A DNA stretch of 64,000 nt from contig CAZPRY010000023.1 of NCBI GenBank assembly GCA_964589175.1, positions 3,204 to 67,203 on the forward strand, read 5' to 3'. A program made the position numbers and the translations under genes. This DNA comes from CAZPRY01 sp964589175 (lineage in GTDB: Bacteria > Fidelibacterota > UBA2242). The notes below the pieces were generated by a model that saw nothing but the letters and a program-made list of their open reading frames with translations, had not been told where the DNA came from and did no database searches. Of this stretch, positions 32,503 through 41,531 are shown piece after piece; within the stretch, counting starts at the first letter, position 1, and every line of letters begins with the position of its first letter.

Positions 32503-33520
32503 TTTCCCGATCTTCTTTCTTGACGCGTTTTTCCGGAAGAATAATTTCCAAAATCAGGAGTATTAAACCAATGCAAAGAAAAACCTGGTAACGCGATTGA
32601 TAATCGCTGTATTCATGCGTGCGCAGTTCTTTTTTCTCAATGTGCAGAATGTCGTCGTATATCTTCCCGAACACATTGGCGTTCGTGCTCATATTCAGAT
32701 ATTTGCCGTCCGTAAGGCTGGCGATTTGGCGCAGGACACCCTCTTCCAGCGTGCTGGTCACAACGCGTCCGCTGCGATCGCGTTTGAAATCGACCTGCCT
32801 GGTATTGGGATCGACGATTGGGATGGGCGCGCCGGTCAGGCTGCCCGCTCCGACCGCATAAATGATCAGGCCGTCCTCGCGGGCTTTGCGGGCCGCCGTT
32901 TCAATATCGCCCTCGTGATCTTCACCGTCGGAGACGATGACCAGTACCTTGTGTTTCTTATCCTCGGCCGGGAATGCTTTCATGGCCGTTTCAATGGCAT
33001 CGGCGAGCGCGGTTCCCTGCGTTCCGATCACGCCGGTATCCATGGCATCCAGAAAAAGTTTCGCGGCGCTGTAATCCAGGGTCAGCGGACAGTGCAGATA
33101 ACTGATACCCGCGAAAGCGACCAGGCCGACGCGGTCGCCCTGCAGCATATCGATAAATTTCCCGGTTTCGTATTTGGCCCGTTCGAGGCGGTTCGGCGTC
33201 ACGTCTTCGGCTTTCATGCTGATGGAAGTATCCAGCGCGATGATGACATCGACGCCCATGCGCTTCACCTCGGTTAGTTTTTGCCCCACCTTGGGCCCGA
33301 TGAGGGCGATCACCAGGAAAAGCGATGCCAGCAGCAGCAGGTTTTCCCGCAACCTGCGCCGATGCGGTTTGACGCCGTCTAATAATTTCGGAGCAAGGAC
33401 GCGGCCCGAGAAATCGGAGATGTCGTTTTTACGTCTCTTCCGGGAATATATCAATAAGATTCCCAAAAGGACGACGAGTCCGAAAAACCACAGGTAGCCG
33501 ATATTCTCGAACTTAACCAT
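32495..33520 (-). CDS. batB: VWA-domain protein BatB
   Basis: The 341-residue membrane protein has helices at the N-terminus (LWFFGLVVLLGILLIY and LLLLASLFLVIALIG) and C-terminus, enclosing a von Willebrand A domain. The metal-ion site is intact: DTSISM, the threonine region LTLDYSAAK and VSDGEDHEGD. It forms a pair with batA, whose stop touches its start. Confidence 0.92.
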   Translation of the reverse strand: MVKFENIGYLWFFGLVVLLGILLIYSRKRRKNDISDFSGRVLAPKLLDGVKPHRRRLRENLLLLASLFLVIALIGPKVGQKLTEVKRMGVDVIIALDTSISMKAEDVTPNRLERAKYETGKFIDMLQGDRVGLVAFAGISYLHCPLTLDYSAAKLFLDAMDTGVIGTQGTALADAIETAMKAFPAEDKKHKVLVIVSDGEDHEGDIETAARKAREDGLIIYAVGAGSLTGAPIPIVDPNTRQVDFKRDRSGRVVTSTLEEGVLRQIASLTDGKYLNMSTNANVFGKIYDDILHIEKKELRTHEYSDYQSRYQVFLCIGLILLILEIILPEKRVKKEDRENE

Positions 33521-34512
33521 CAGGGCGTCTTTCTCCAGATTGTCGTACTGAGGCCCAAATAGACCATCAGCAGGAATAAACCGGGGATCATGAACCGGCC
33601 GTAGAGGTCCTGGTAATTCAGGTATTCCTTGACTTTAATCTCGGTCTTTTCCATTTCACTGATTTCGTGGTAGATGGTCGCCAGGCTCTGTTCGTCGGTC
33701 GCGCGGAAATACTTCCCGCCGGTCATCGCGGCGATATTTTTGAGAACGTCCTCATCGATCTCCACATCGACCAGGCGGTATTGCACCCGCCCCCCGGGAT
33801 ACATGACCGGGTAAGGCGCCTTGCCCTCTTTCCCGGCGCCGATCGTATATACTTTGATGCCGAAGGATTCCGCCATCCCGGCCGCTGTTCCGGGATCCAG
33901 CTCGCCGGCGTTGTTACGGCCGTCCGACAACAGAATGATAATTTTACTCTTCGCTTCGCTATCCCGCAGGCGATTGACGGCATTGGCAATCGCCAGTCCG
34001 ATGGCGGTTCCATCATATTTTTCCTCGATGATATCGACCTGGTCAAGTAATTGGGTCAGTACGTCGTAATCGATGGTGAGCGGGCACTGCAGGAAACTCT
34101 GGGCGGCAAACACCACCAGCCCGATACGGTCGTCGCGGCGGCTGTCAATAAACTCGCGCGCAACCGATTTGGCCGCCTCCATCCGGTTCGGTTGAAAATC
34201 CACGGCGCGCATGGAACTGGAAATATCGAGGACCAGGATGATATCGATGCCTTCGGTGGTAAACTCTCTTTGGGTGTTGCCTCGCTGCGGTCGCGCCAGG
34301 GCCAGAATCAGAAACACGAGCGCCAGGACCTTCATTCCAAACAGAACATACAATTTCCACTTGTGCCGGTCCCCGGATATTTCCCGGATGATTTTAAGGG
34401 AAGGATAGCGGAACGCTGCTTCGGTGCGGTGGCCCCGTTTAAAGTACCACAATACCGCCAGCGGTATCAAAACGAGCAGGAATAAGTAGCCCCAGTCAGC
34501 GAAGAAATACAT
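33520..34512 (-). CDS. batA: VWA-domain protein BatA
   Basis: The 330-residue protein begins with a membrane helix (YLFLLVLIPLAVLWYF), then a second, and carries a VWA domain with metal site DISSSM and LLSDGRNNAG, ending in a C-terminal helix (FMIPGLFLLMVYLGL). It is first in the bat operon here. The MoxR ATPase and DUF58 genes that usually precede batA are not upstream; a gap and tatA are found instead. Confidence 0.92.
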   Translation of the reverse strand: MYFFADWGYLFLLVLIPLAVLWYFKRGHRTEAAFRYPSLKIIREISGDRHKWKLYVLFGMKVLALVFLILALARPQRGNTQREFTTEGIDIILVLDISSSMRAVDFQPNRMEAAKSVAREFIDSRRDDRIGLVVFAAQSFLQCPLTIDYDVLTQLLDQVDIIEEKYDGTAIGLAIANAVNRLRDSEAKSKIIILLSDGRNNAGELDPGTAAGMAESFGIKVYTIGAGKEGKAPYPVMYPGGRVQYRLVDVEIDEDVLKNIAAMTGGKYFRATDEQSLATIYHEISEMEKTEIKVKEYLNYQDLYGRFMIPGLFLLMVYLGLSTTIWRKTP

Positions 34513-34893
34513 GCTTATCCATGTTACTTGTCAGTTGTTTTTACGCGATCGCAAAACTCAACGACCCATCTCCATTCCGATCCAAAATTAATAGGTTTTT
34601 TCCTCTTCCTCAACTTTTTTCAAGTCCGCCAACTACCTCAAAACAGACACCACTTTTTACATAATCTGGCGCTGTTTGTTCCCTCTTTTTATTGCCATCT
34701 CAACAACATTGAACCGGAACACCCGGCTACCTGTAGTAATAAAATAATTAGGGTGCCGGGCGACGCTGCCAAGCCGCTGAAATTCAGAGGAATTTTCAGA
34801 AGCTTTCACTCTTAAAATCAGAAACGGCAATTTCACCATTGCTGTGAAAACACAGGTTTTACGCAGGGGCGATATTGCACTTGCGGCGCAATC
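34513..34893 (-). other. 381-bp gap between tatA and batA
   Basis: No credible gene on either strand. The stretch has A+T-rich patches suited to a batA promoter but no clear consensus pair, and no strong terminator after tatA. It is where moxR and a DUF58 gene would be expected, and no remnants of them are visible. Confidence 0.4.
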
Positions 34894-35145
34894 CTATTTG
34901 CTGTCTTTATCCGCGGTTCCGGATGCTTTCTCTTTATCTGCTTCGACACGAAAATCAGACGATTTAATCTGCTTATTCGTATCGGCGGCGTTCTCGATCT
35001 CGTCCTGAATTTCGCTGGTGGCCTTTTTAAACTCACGCAGACTCTTTCCCAATCCACGGGCCAATTCAGGCAGACGTTTAGCGCCGAAAAGCAACAGTAA
35101 AACCAAAAATATAAGTAAGATTTCACCGAATCCCAGACTTCCCAT
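34894..35145 (-). CDS. tatA: Sec-independent translocase subunit TatA/E
   Basis: The 83-residue protein has the TatA plan: a short N-terminal helix (FGEILLIFLVLLLLFGAKRL), the conserved FG hinge, an amphipathic helix (PELARGLGKSLREFKKA) and a charged C-terminal tail. It forms the pore of the twin-arginine pathway. No tatC gene is in the window. Confidence 0.93.
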   Translation of the reverse strand: MGSLGFGEILLIFLVLLLLFGAKRLPELARGLGKSLREFKKATSEIQDEIENAADTNKQIKSSDFRVEADKEKASGTADKDSK

Positions 35146-35162
35146 GATGAACTCCTTCCCTT

Positions 35163-35438
35163 CTATCTCCAGTAGCGGAGCAGATAATAGGCAATTGCCA
35201 GGCCTATTATTCCGATGAGATTAAATTTTAAAGCGAACCCGAGGGTGACCGAAAACATCATCAAATCCACCACTCCCGGTCCCACCATTATATCCACGGA
35301 GCGGAGGAATACTTCTTTGACGACGCCATCGGGCAGCGCCATCTTGAGCAATTCACCCCCCAGCGATCCCAGCATCGCACCCAGAAGCATGATCCCGATG
35401 ACAAACAGCACCGTCGATTTTCTTTTTGTGATTTCCAT
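35163..35438 (-). CDS. DUF4321-family small membrane protein
   Basis: The 91-residue protein has two hydrophobic segments (VLFVIGIMLLGAMLGSLGG and FNLIGIIGLAIAYYLLRYW) joined by a ~40-residue loop with VDIMVGPGVVDLMMFS. This fits DUF4321, a family of unknown function often found beside tatA or purine genes in FCB bacteria and Firmicutes. It lies between purQ and tatA. Confidence 0.7.
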   Translation of the reverse strand: MEITKRKSTVLFVIGIMLLGAMLGSLGGELLKMALPDGVVKEVFLRSVDIMVGPGVVDLMMFSVTLGFALKFNLIGIIGLAIAYYLLRYWR

Positions 35439-35445
35439 CGCCTGC

Positions 35446-36126
35446 TTACCCTAATAAAGAATTAAAAATGCCCAAACCATCGGCTGATCCGAGAATTTTC
35501 TCCGCCGCACGTTCCGGATGCGGCATCATGCCCAGCACGTTTCCCTCCTGATTCACGATACCGGCAATATCCAGGGCCGAACCGTTCGGATTGGCTTCGG
35601 CCGTGATCTCTCCCTCCGGCGAGCAGTATTTAAAGAGGATACGGTCTTCATCCTCCAGTTGTTTGAGCGTATCGGCATCGGCAAAATAGTTACCGCTGTA
35701 ATGCGCAATCGGCATTTGTAAAACCTGGTCTGTTCCCAGCTTCCGTGTAAAATCGGTCTGATTATTCATGACCTTGAGGTGAATCTGCCTGCAGCAAAAC
35801 CGCAGATGATCGTTGGCGATAAGAGCGCCGGGCAGTAATCCCGATTCGAGCAAGATCTGAAATCCGTTGCAGATACCGAGCACCCGTCCGCCCTCATGGG
35901 CATAACGCACAATCTCCTGCATAACTGGGGAAAATCGGGCAACCGCCCCCGGACGCAGGTAATCTCCGTAGGAGAATCCGCCGGGCAGGATAACAGCGTC
36001 GAACAGGCGCAACGCTGTGTCTTTGTGCCAGATATACTCGACTTCTGCCCCGAGCACGCGTTTGATCACATAATAGGCATCATAGTCGCAGTTCGATCCG
36101 GGGAATACGACGATTCCAAATTTCAT
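35446..36126 (-). CDS. purQ: Phosphoribosylformylglycinamidine synthase subunit PurQ
   Basis: The 226-residue glutaminase subunit supplies ammonia to PurL. The nucleophile cysteine is in GICNGFQILLESGLLPG and the His-Glu pair is in MMPHPERAAE. FPGSNCDYD at the N-terminus is typical. Its start overlaps the purS stop by 4 bp. The purL gene itself is not in the window. Confidence 0.96.
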   Translation of the reverse strand: MKFGIVVFPGSNCDYDAYYVIKRVLGAEVEYIWHKDTALRLFDAVILPGGFSYGDYLRPGAVARFSPVMQEIVRYAHEGGRVLGICNGFQILLESGLLPGALIANDHLRFCCRQIHLKVMNNQTDFTRKLGTDQVLQMPIAHYSGNYFADADTLKQLEDEDRILFKYCSPEGEITAEANPNGSALDIAGIVNQEGNVLGMMPHPERAAEKILGSADGLGIFNSLLG

Positions 36127-36380
36127 GCAGAAACCTCGTTCAATTGAAACGTGTACTTCTGAATCACCGGATTGTGCAAGATCTTCTCACAGGTTTCCCG
36201 GGTCAGCGCTTCGGCTTTTTCGCGATCGATGCCGGATTTAAACTTCAGCTCAAAATATTTACCGGTTTCGAGGTTCTCGATGTCAAGGAAACCCAGCTGC
36301 GTAAGCGCATGTTGAATGGTCTTGCCTTCCGGATCCAGAATCCCGGGTTTGTAGGTTACAATGACTTTCGCGATCCACAT
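36123..36380 (-). CDS. purS: Phosphoribosylformylglycinamidine synthase subunit PurS
   Basis: This 85-residue small subunit bridges PurL and PurQ in the three-part FGAM synthase. Signature VTYKPGILDPEGKTIQHAL, then FLDIENLETGKYFEL. Its presence implies the short-PurL type of enzyme. Confidence 0.95.
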   Translation of the reverse strand: MWIAKVIVTYKPGILDPEGKTIQHALTQLGFLDIENLETGKYFELKFKSGIDREKAEALTRETCEKILHNPVIQKYTFQLNEVSA

Positions 36381-36382
36381 AA

Positions 36383-37111
36383 TTAAACCTTTCTTCTGAT
36401 TAACAGCGCCATACGGGTCTCTTCACCACCGGCCAGCCACATCAGGATATGAGTGATGACATAAATCATCGAAATGGGAAAAATGGTATATCCCGGAAAG
36501 ACCAGCATGGCCAGCAGCATAACGAGAAATCCGACAAACCGGAGCTTTTGTCCCAGATTACCGCGGAATTGCACATTGACTGTGGAGATAAATTTTATGC
36601 GGCTGACCATCAGAAAGGACAGAAATATCACCAGCGGCAGCATTACTTTGGCCTCTCCGTATACGCCAAACATCGTGTAATGAAACCATACGTAGGAACC
36701 GATGATGATCGCATTGGAGGGCGTCGGCATTCCCGAAAAATACCGCCTCTTCAGGCCGGTAACGCTGAGGTTGTAGCGCGCCAGGCGCACTGCCCCGAAC
36801 AGGGCCGGGAAGAAGCTGATGACTGCACCGATAATCCCGAGGTCCGACGCAAACAGAACGTTAAGCAAAACCGACGGGGCCACGCAGAACGAGAGCATGT
36901 CAGCCAGGGAATCGATCTGCACGCCGAAATCGCTTTCCTGGTGAAGCCAGCGCGCAACCTTGCCGTCCAGCATATCAAAAAACGCGGCTAACACAATCAG
37001 CATGACAGCCGTAATATAGTGCCCGCTGATCACCTGTAAAATCGATAAAAAACCAGCGAACATATTCAGCACGGTAAAAATACTGGGGATAAAATTCTTC
37101 TTCATCTTCAT
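36383..37111 (-). CDS. pssA: CDP-diacylglycerol-serine O-phosphatidyltransferase
   Basis: The 242-residue membrane enzyme makes phosphatidylserine. The CDP-alcohol phosphotransferase motif is complete: DMLDGKVARW, then eight residues to G, followed by QIDSLADM. About eight membrane helices follow. It overlaps psd by 4 bp, so the two steps to phosphatidylethanolamine are coupled. It is placed within a purine gene run. Confidence 0.93.
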   Translation of the reverse strand: MKMKKNFIPSIFTVLNMFAGFLSILQVISGHYITAVMLIVLAAFFDMLDGKVARWLHQESDFGVQIDSLADMLSFCVAPSVLLNVLFASDLGIIGAVISFFPALFGAVRLARYNLSVTGLKRRYFSGMPTPSNAIIIGSYVWFHYTMFGVYGEAKVMLPLVIFLSFLMVSRIKFISTVNVQFRGNLGQKLRFVGFLVMLLAMLVFPGYTIFPISMIYVITHILMWLAGGEETRMALLIRRKV

Positions 37112-37746
37112 TCGATTACTCCGATTTCCGTTTCTCCGGCTTTGACCCGCTGCTGCAGTTCCACTTTCAGAATGACACTCTCCGGAACTACGATATCCAC
37201 GCGGGATCCAAACATGATCATGCCGAATCGCTCTCCTCTCCGGAAAGCTTGCCCGATCTCAACTCTGGTAACAATCCGCCGGGCAATCATCCCGGCAATC
37301 TGGGTCAGGGTAAACCTGATGCGCTCCCCTTCGACCATAACGGTATTCTGTTCATTCTCGAAAAGCACTTCCGGTTTGAAGGCCGGCAGGAATTTGCCTT
37401 TCCGATAGTGCGTATCCTTCACTGTTCCGGCGGCGATCATGCGGTTTACATGCACACTGAATACCGACATGAAAATCGAGATGCGCCAGCCTTTACCGAC
37501 GAAAGGATCATCAACATTCTCAATTTTGACTATTTCCCCGTCGGCCGGTGAAATCAGGACATTCTCATCCGCAGCTGCGGTCCGCTCCGGGTCACGGAAG
37601 AAGTACAGCGAGAACAGGAAAAAGGCGATCGATAAGACCAGCAGGATTCTGAGCAGCAGTACCGGGAAAAGCCAAACCAGGATGCACAGCATAAACGTCA
37701 CAGCAAAAATCGGTACAATTACTTTGAATCCGTCTTTCGCAAGCAT
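37108..37746 (-). CDS. psd: Phosphatidylserine decarboxylase (short, archaeal-type)
   Basis: This 212-residue proenzyme converts phosphatidylserine to phosphatidylethanolamine. N-terminal membrane helices (FAVTFMLCILVWLFPVLLL) precede ISPADGEIV and SVFSVHVNRM. The self-cleavage site that yields the pyruvoyl serine is the Gly-Ser in MIMFGSRVD near the C-terminus. The length matches the short Psd class. Confidence 0.94.
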   Translation of the reverse strand: MLAKDGFKVIVPIFAVTFMLCILVWLFPVLLLRILLVLSIAFFLFSLYFFRDPERTAAADENVLISPADGEIVKIENVDDPFVGKGWRISIFMSVFSVHVNRMIAAGTVKDTHYRKGKFLPAFKPEVLFENEQNTVMVEGERIRFTLTQIAGMIARRIVTRVEIGQAFRRGERFGMIMFGSRVDIVVPESVILKVELQQRVKAGETEIGVIE

Positions 37747-37747
37747 G

Positions 37748-38455
37748 CTAGGCTTCCGTTACCTTTTTCATCATTTCCAGGTAGGTATCTTCCACATCGC
37801 CCAGGTCGAAGCGGAAACGGTCTTTATCCAGCTTGCGGTTACTGCCCTTTTCCCAGAAGCGGCAGGTATCCGGCGAAATTTCGTCGGCCAGAATGATCTG
37901 CCCTTTGTGCCTTCCGAACTCCAGTTTAAAATCCACCAGGGTGATGCCGATCGTGTCAAAAAAGGCGCGCAGGATTTCGTTGATCTTCAGCCCCATCTCA
38001 CGCATCTGCGCCAGTTCTTCGCGCGTAGCGAGTTTGAAGGCGATGATGTGATCTTCATTCATCAGCGGATCGTGCAACTCGTCGTTCTTGTAATAGAGTT
38101 CGACGATCGATTGCCCGAAGGCGATGCCCTCCTTCACCCCGTAGCGGCGGCATAAGCTGCCGGTGGATACGTTGCGGATTACCAGCTCCACCGGGACAAT
38201 CTGAACAGACTTGACGGCCATTTCGTTGTCGGAGAGTTTCTCCACGAAATGGGTAGGCACGCCGCTTTTCTCCAGAAGCGCGAAGAGGCGCGAACTAATC
38301 AGGTTGTTGGCGACGCCTTTGCCCGTGATTTGGCCCTTCTTCACACCGTCAAAAGCGGTTGCATCGTCTTTGAAATACTGCACATAAATATCCGGATTCA
38401 CCGTTTTGTAAATAATCTTGGCTTTACCTTCGTATAATTTTTCGCCTTTTTGCAT
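37748..38455 (-). CDS. purC: SAICAR synthase
   Basis: The 235-residue purine enzyme condenses CAIR with aspartate using ATP. Seen: EGKAKIIYKT, FKDDATAFDGVKKG, VVIRNVSTGSL-like VELVIRNVSTGSLCRR, and LVDFKLEFG. It follows purB directly with no gap, as in many bacteria. Confidence 0.96.
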   Translation of the reverse strand: MQKGEKLYEGKAKIIYKTVNPDIYVQYFKDDATAFDGVKKGQITGKGVANNLISSRLFALLEKSGVPTHFVEKLSDNEMAVKSVQIVPVELVIRNVSTGSLCRRYGVKEGIAFGQSIVELYYKNDELHDPLMNEDHIIAFKLATREELAQMREMGLKINEILRAFFDTIGITLVDFKLEFGRHKGQIILADEISPDTCRFWEKGSNRKLDKDRFRFDLGDVEDTYLEMMKKVTEA

Positions 38456-39757
38456 CTACTTCCCTCTCTTCCCGAGGCGTTCGAAAATACCCCGGATACG
38501 CTGCAATAATTTATCAAAACCAAACAGGGCGGTGATTTCATCACGATTGAGATAACGACTGATTTGGGTGTCCTTCAGCAGCAATTCCTGAAAATCCAGA
38601 TTCTGCTCCCAGACCTGCATGGCGTTATCCTGCACCAAGCGATAGGCTTCCTCACGTGAAACGCCTTTCGCGACCAGCGCCAGCAGGACCTCTTGCGAGA
38701 AAATCAGGCCGCGGGTGTGCTTGAGATTTTCCATCATATGTTCGGGATAAACCTGCAGGTTCTCCAAAACACGCGCCATATCGTACAGCATAAAATCGAG
38801 CGTAATGCAGCTGTCCGGCAGAATCACCCTTTCCGCCGAGGAATGCGAAATATCGCGTTCGTGCCAGAGCGCGACGTTTTCCATGGCCGTCTGGGCGTAG
38901 CCGCGCAGCAGGCGGGCCATCCCGCACAATCTTTCGGACAAAATCGGGTTGCGTTTGTGCGGCATCGCCGAGGAACCCTTTTGCCCTTTCGAAAAGTACT
39001 CTTCGGCTTCCAGGACTTCGGTGCGCTGCAGATGCCGGATTTCTACGGCGATTTTCTCGATCGAGGCGCCGATCAAGGCCAACATGCTTACAAAAAAAGC
39101 ATGCCGGTCGCGCTGCACAATCTGGTTGCTGACGGGCGCGGGTTCCAATCCAAGCCGGCGGCAGACCTGTTCCTCCACCTCCGGTTCAAGGTGCTGATAG
39201 GTTCCGACGGCGCCCGAAATCTTGCCGGTTTTGACATCCTCCAGAGCCAGTACAAAGCGCCGGCGCTGACGTTGCATTTCCTCTTTCCAGATCAGGAATT
39301 TCAATCCGAAAGTGATCGGTTCGGCGTGAACGCCGTGCGTGCGGCCGATCATCAGCGTGTCGCGGAATTCGAAAGCCCGGTGCTCCAGGACTTCGATCAG
39401 CGCATCCAGCTTCGCCAACAACAGATCGCCGGCCTGCGAGAGCTGCAGCGCCAGTGCGGTGTCCAGCAGATCGGAAGAGGTCATCCCCTTGTGGATGAAG
39501 CGGGCCGACGGACCTACATTCTCGGAAATATTCGTGAGAAAAGCGATTACATCGTGCTTGACTTCCGCTTCGATTTCGAGGATCCGGGTGATATTGAAAT
39601 CAGCCTTCTTTTCGATATTCTCCAGGTCAGCCGGCGGAATGACACCTCTTGCCGATTGAACCCGGCAGACTTCCCGTTCCACCTGCCACCAGGTGGCGAA
39701 TTTATTCTCCTCCGCCCAGATTTTGCCCATCTCGGGCAAGGTATAACGCTCGATCAT
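38456..39757 (-). CDS. purB: Adenylosuccinate lyase
   Basis: The 433-residue fumarase-superfamily enzyme acts twice in purine synthesis (SAICAR to AICAR, and adenylosuccinate to AMP). The signature loop is GSSAMPHKRNPI. HDVIAFLTNI, MTSSDLLDTALALQ and GRTHGVHAEPIT supply the other active-site regions. It is two bases from the protease gene upstream. Confidence 0.97.
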   Translation of the reverse strand: MIERYTLPEMGKIWAEENKFATWWQVEREVCRVQSARGVIPPADLENIEKKADFNITRILEIEAEVKHDVIAFLTNISENVGPSARFIHKGMTSSDLLDTALALQLSQAGDLLLAKLDALIEVLEHRAFEFRDTLMIGRTHGVHAEPITFGLKFLIWKEEMQRQRRRFVLALEDVKTGKISGAVGTYQHLEPEVEEQVCRRLGLEPAPVSNQIVQRDRHAFFVSMLALIGASIEKIAVEIRHLQRTEVLEAEEYFSKGQKGSSAMPHKRNPILSERLCGMARLLRGYAQTAMENVALWHERDISHSSAERVILPDSCITLDFMLYDMARVLENLQVYPEHMMENLKHTRGLIFSQEVLLALVAKGVSREEAYRLVQDNAMQVWEQNLDFQELLLKDTQISRYLNRDEITALFGFDKLLQRIRGIFERLGKRGK

Positions 39758-39759
39758 TG

Positions 39760-40878
39760 CTATTCCAGTTTCAGTTCCAATACGATCTTGTCCTTACCCC
39801 GCTGAATATACAATTTTATTACGTCACCTGCCTTTAAAAAATTCTCCTGAATCTCATCGCGGATGTCGGTGAAAATGGCGACTTTCCGGTTATTCACCTG
39901 CAGGATCACATCGCCGACTTTGATGCCGGCCTTCTGGGCGGCGCTGCTGCGCTCAACCTCCGTTACGATCACTCCGTCTGTCGTCGGCAATCCCAGGTAG
40001 CGCGCCAGAAACTGATCAACGTTCTGCACCTCAATGCCGGTTTTCCAGCTGCGGTCGATTTCTCCCTTTTGCTCCAACTCAGCGATAATCGTTTTTACGC
40101 GATTGATCGGAATGGCGAATCCGATCCCCACCGAGCCCTCGCTCTGACCACCGCCCGTGAAGATAAAAGTATTGACACCGATGACCTCGCCGTTGGCGTT
40201 CACCAGCGGACCGCCGCTGTTGCCGGTATTGATCGAGGCATCCGTCTGGATCATATCCTGGTAGATGCGGCCGTTCTCCTGGCGCCCGAAATCCAGATCC
40301 ATACCGGAGACAATCCCGATCGTGGCGGTCGGTTTATAGTTGACATCAAAGAGGCCAAAAGGATTGCCGAGGGCAATCACCCATTCGCCTGTGATAATCT
40401 CGTCGGAATTCCCCATTTCAGCGTAGGCAAACACCTTGCCGCTGATCTTGAGCAGGGCGACATCCGTCTGCTGATCGGCGCCGACCAGTTCGGCTTCATG
40501 CTCTTCGCCACCAGTCAGGGTCACGATGATCTTCTCCGCCCCTTCCACAACGTGGGCGTTGGTGATGACATACCCATCTTTACTGATGACGACACCGGAC
40601 CCCAGGCTCTTCACCCTGCGCCGGTAAGTTTCTTCCGGGAAGAGCATGCGGTAAAGCGGATCGTTTTCCCAGAACAATGATCGCGGACGCGAGACATATT
40701 CCTGAATCGCGGTCACATTGATGCCGGCCACCGCCGGGCTGACGTTTTCGATCGCATGCGTGATGGCATTTTTACGCGAAGTCGTGATGCGGCCCTGCAG
40801 GTCTGTATCCTGCCCGAGCAACAGCGATGAGGTCAAAAACAGACCAACAAAAAAAACTCCGTAAAATAATTTGCTCAC
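39760..40878 (-). CDS. HtrA/DegP-type periplasmic serine protease
   Basis: The 372-residue exported protease has a signal peptide (FYGVFFVGLFLTSSLLLGQ). The catalytic triad lies in ITNAHVVEGA (His), DVALLKI (Asp) and TGNSGGPLVN (Ser). A single C-terminal PDZ domain (VIVTEVERSSAAQKAGIKVGD) regulates it. One PDZ makes it DegS-like in layout, although it has a cleavable signal. It likely handles misfolded envelope proteins. Confidence 0.92.
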   Translation of the reverse strand: MSKLFYGVFFVGLFLTSSLLLGQDTDLQGRITTSRKNAITHAIENVSPAVAGINVTAIQEYVSRPRSLFWENDPLYRMLFPEETYRRRVKSLGSGVVISKDGYVITNAHVVEGAEKIIVTLTGGEEHEAELVGADQQTDVALLKISGKVFAYAEMGNSDEIITGEWVIALGNPFGLFDVNYKPTATIGIVSGMDLDFGRQENGRIYQDMIQTDASINTGNSGGPLVNANGEVIGVNTFIFTGGGQSEGSVGIGFAIPINRVKTIIAELEQKGEIDRSWKTGIEVQNVDQFLARYLGLPTTDGVIVTEVERSSAAQKAGIKVGDVILQVNNRKVAIFTDIRDEIQENFLKAGDVIKLYIQRGKDKIVLELKLE

Positions 40879-41519
40879 TTTTCCACCTTTTTCCAGTCTT
40901 CCAGAAAACTTGCAATACCTTTATCGGTCAGAGGATGTTTCGCCATTTTCTGCATTACGGCGAAGGGAATGGTGCAGATCTCGGCCCCGATCAGCGCGGC
41001 TTCGACGATATGCATGGGATTGCGGATGCTGGCCACGATCACTTCGGTCGCATAGCCGTAATTGCTGTAGATTGTCACGATCTGTTCGACGAGTTCCATT
41101 CCCGACGTGTGAATGTCGTCCAGCCGTCCCACAAAAGGACTCACGAAGCTTGTTCCGGCTTTGGCCGCCATGAGAGCCTGCAGCGCCGAGAAAATCAGCG
41201 TCGTATTGGTCCTGATACCTTCGGCCGTCAGCATCCGGATGGCTTTCAGGCCCTCCAATGTCATGGGGATTTTAACGACGATATTTTCATGAATTCTGGC
41301 CAGATCGCGCCCTTCGGCGGCCATTCCGTCGGCCTCCAGACTCACGACTTCAGCGCTCACGGGACCGTTCACGATTTCACAAATAGCGCGCAGGTTGTCC
41401 TTAAAATTTCCTTTTTCACGCGAAAGCAGGGTCGGATTCGTTGTCACGCCATCGAGGATCCCCCAAGACTGAGCGGTTTTGATCTCCTCCAGGTTGGCCG
41501 TATCAATAAAGAACTTCAT
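40875..41519 (-). CDS. tal: Small transaldolase / fructose-6-phosphate aldolase family
   Basis: This 214-residue class I aldolase of the short transaldolase group starts MKFFIDTANLEEIK. The Schiff-base lysine is in NIVVKIPMTLEGLKA. TNTTLIFSALQALMAAKAG and FVSPFVGRLDD are typical. Residues alone do not separate transaldolase from fructose-6-phosphate aldolase activity. It overlaps the protease gene by 4 bp. Confidence 0.92.
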   Translation of the reverse strand: MKFFIDTANLEEIKTAQSWGILDGVTTNPTLLSREKGNFKDNLRAICEIVNGPVSAEVVSLEADGMAAEGRDLARIHENIVVKIPMTLEGLKAIRMLTAEGIRTNTTLIFSALQALMAAKAGTSFVSPFVGRLDDIHTSGMELVEQIVTIYSNYGYATEVIVASIRNPMHIVEAALIGAEICTIPFAVMQKMAKHPLTDKGIASFLEDWKKVEK

Positions 41520-41531
41520 CAGTTAACCCCT

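Noticed and set aside
38693..39805. Plus-strand 370-residue open frame
   Set aside because: It is antisense to purB, which has a full set of active-site motifs; the composition is that of a shadow frame.
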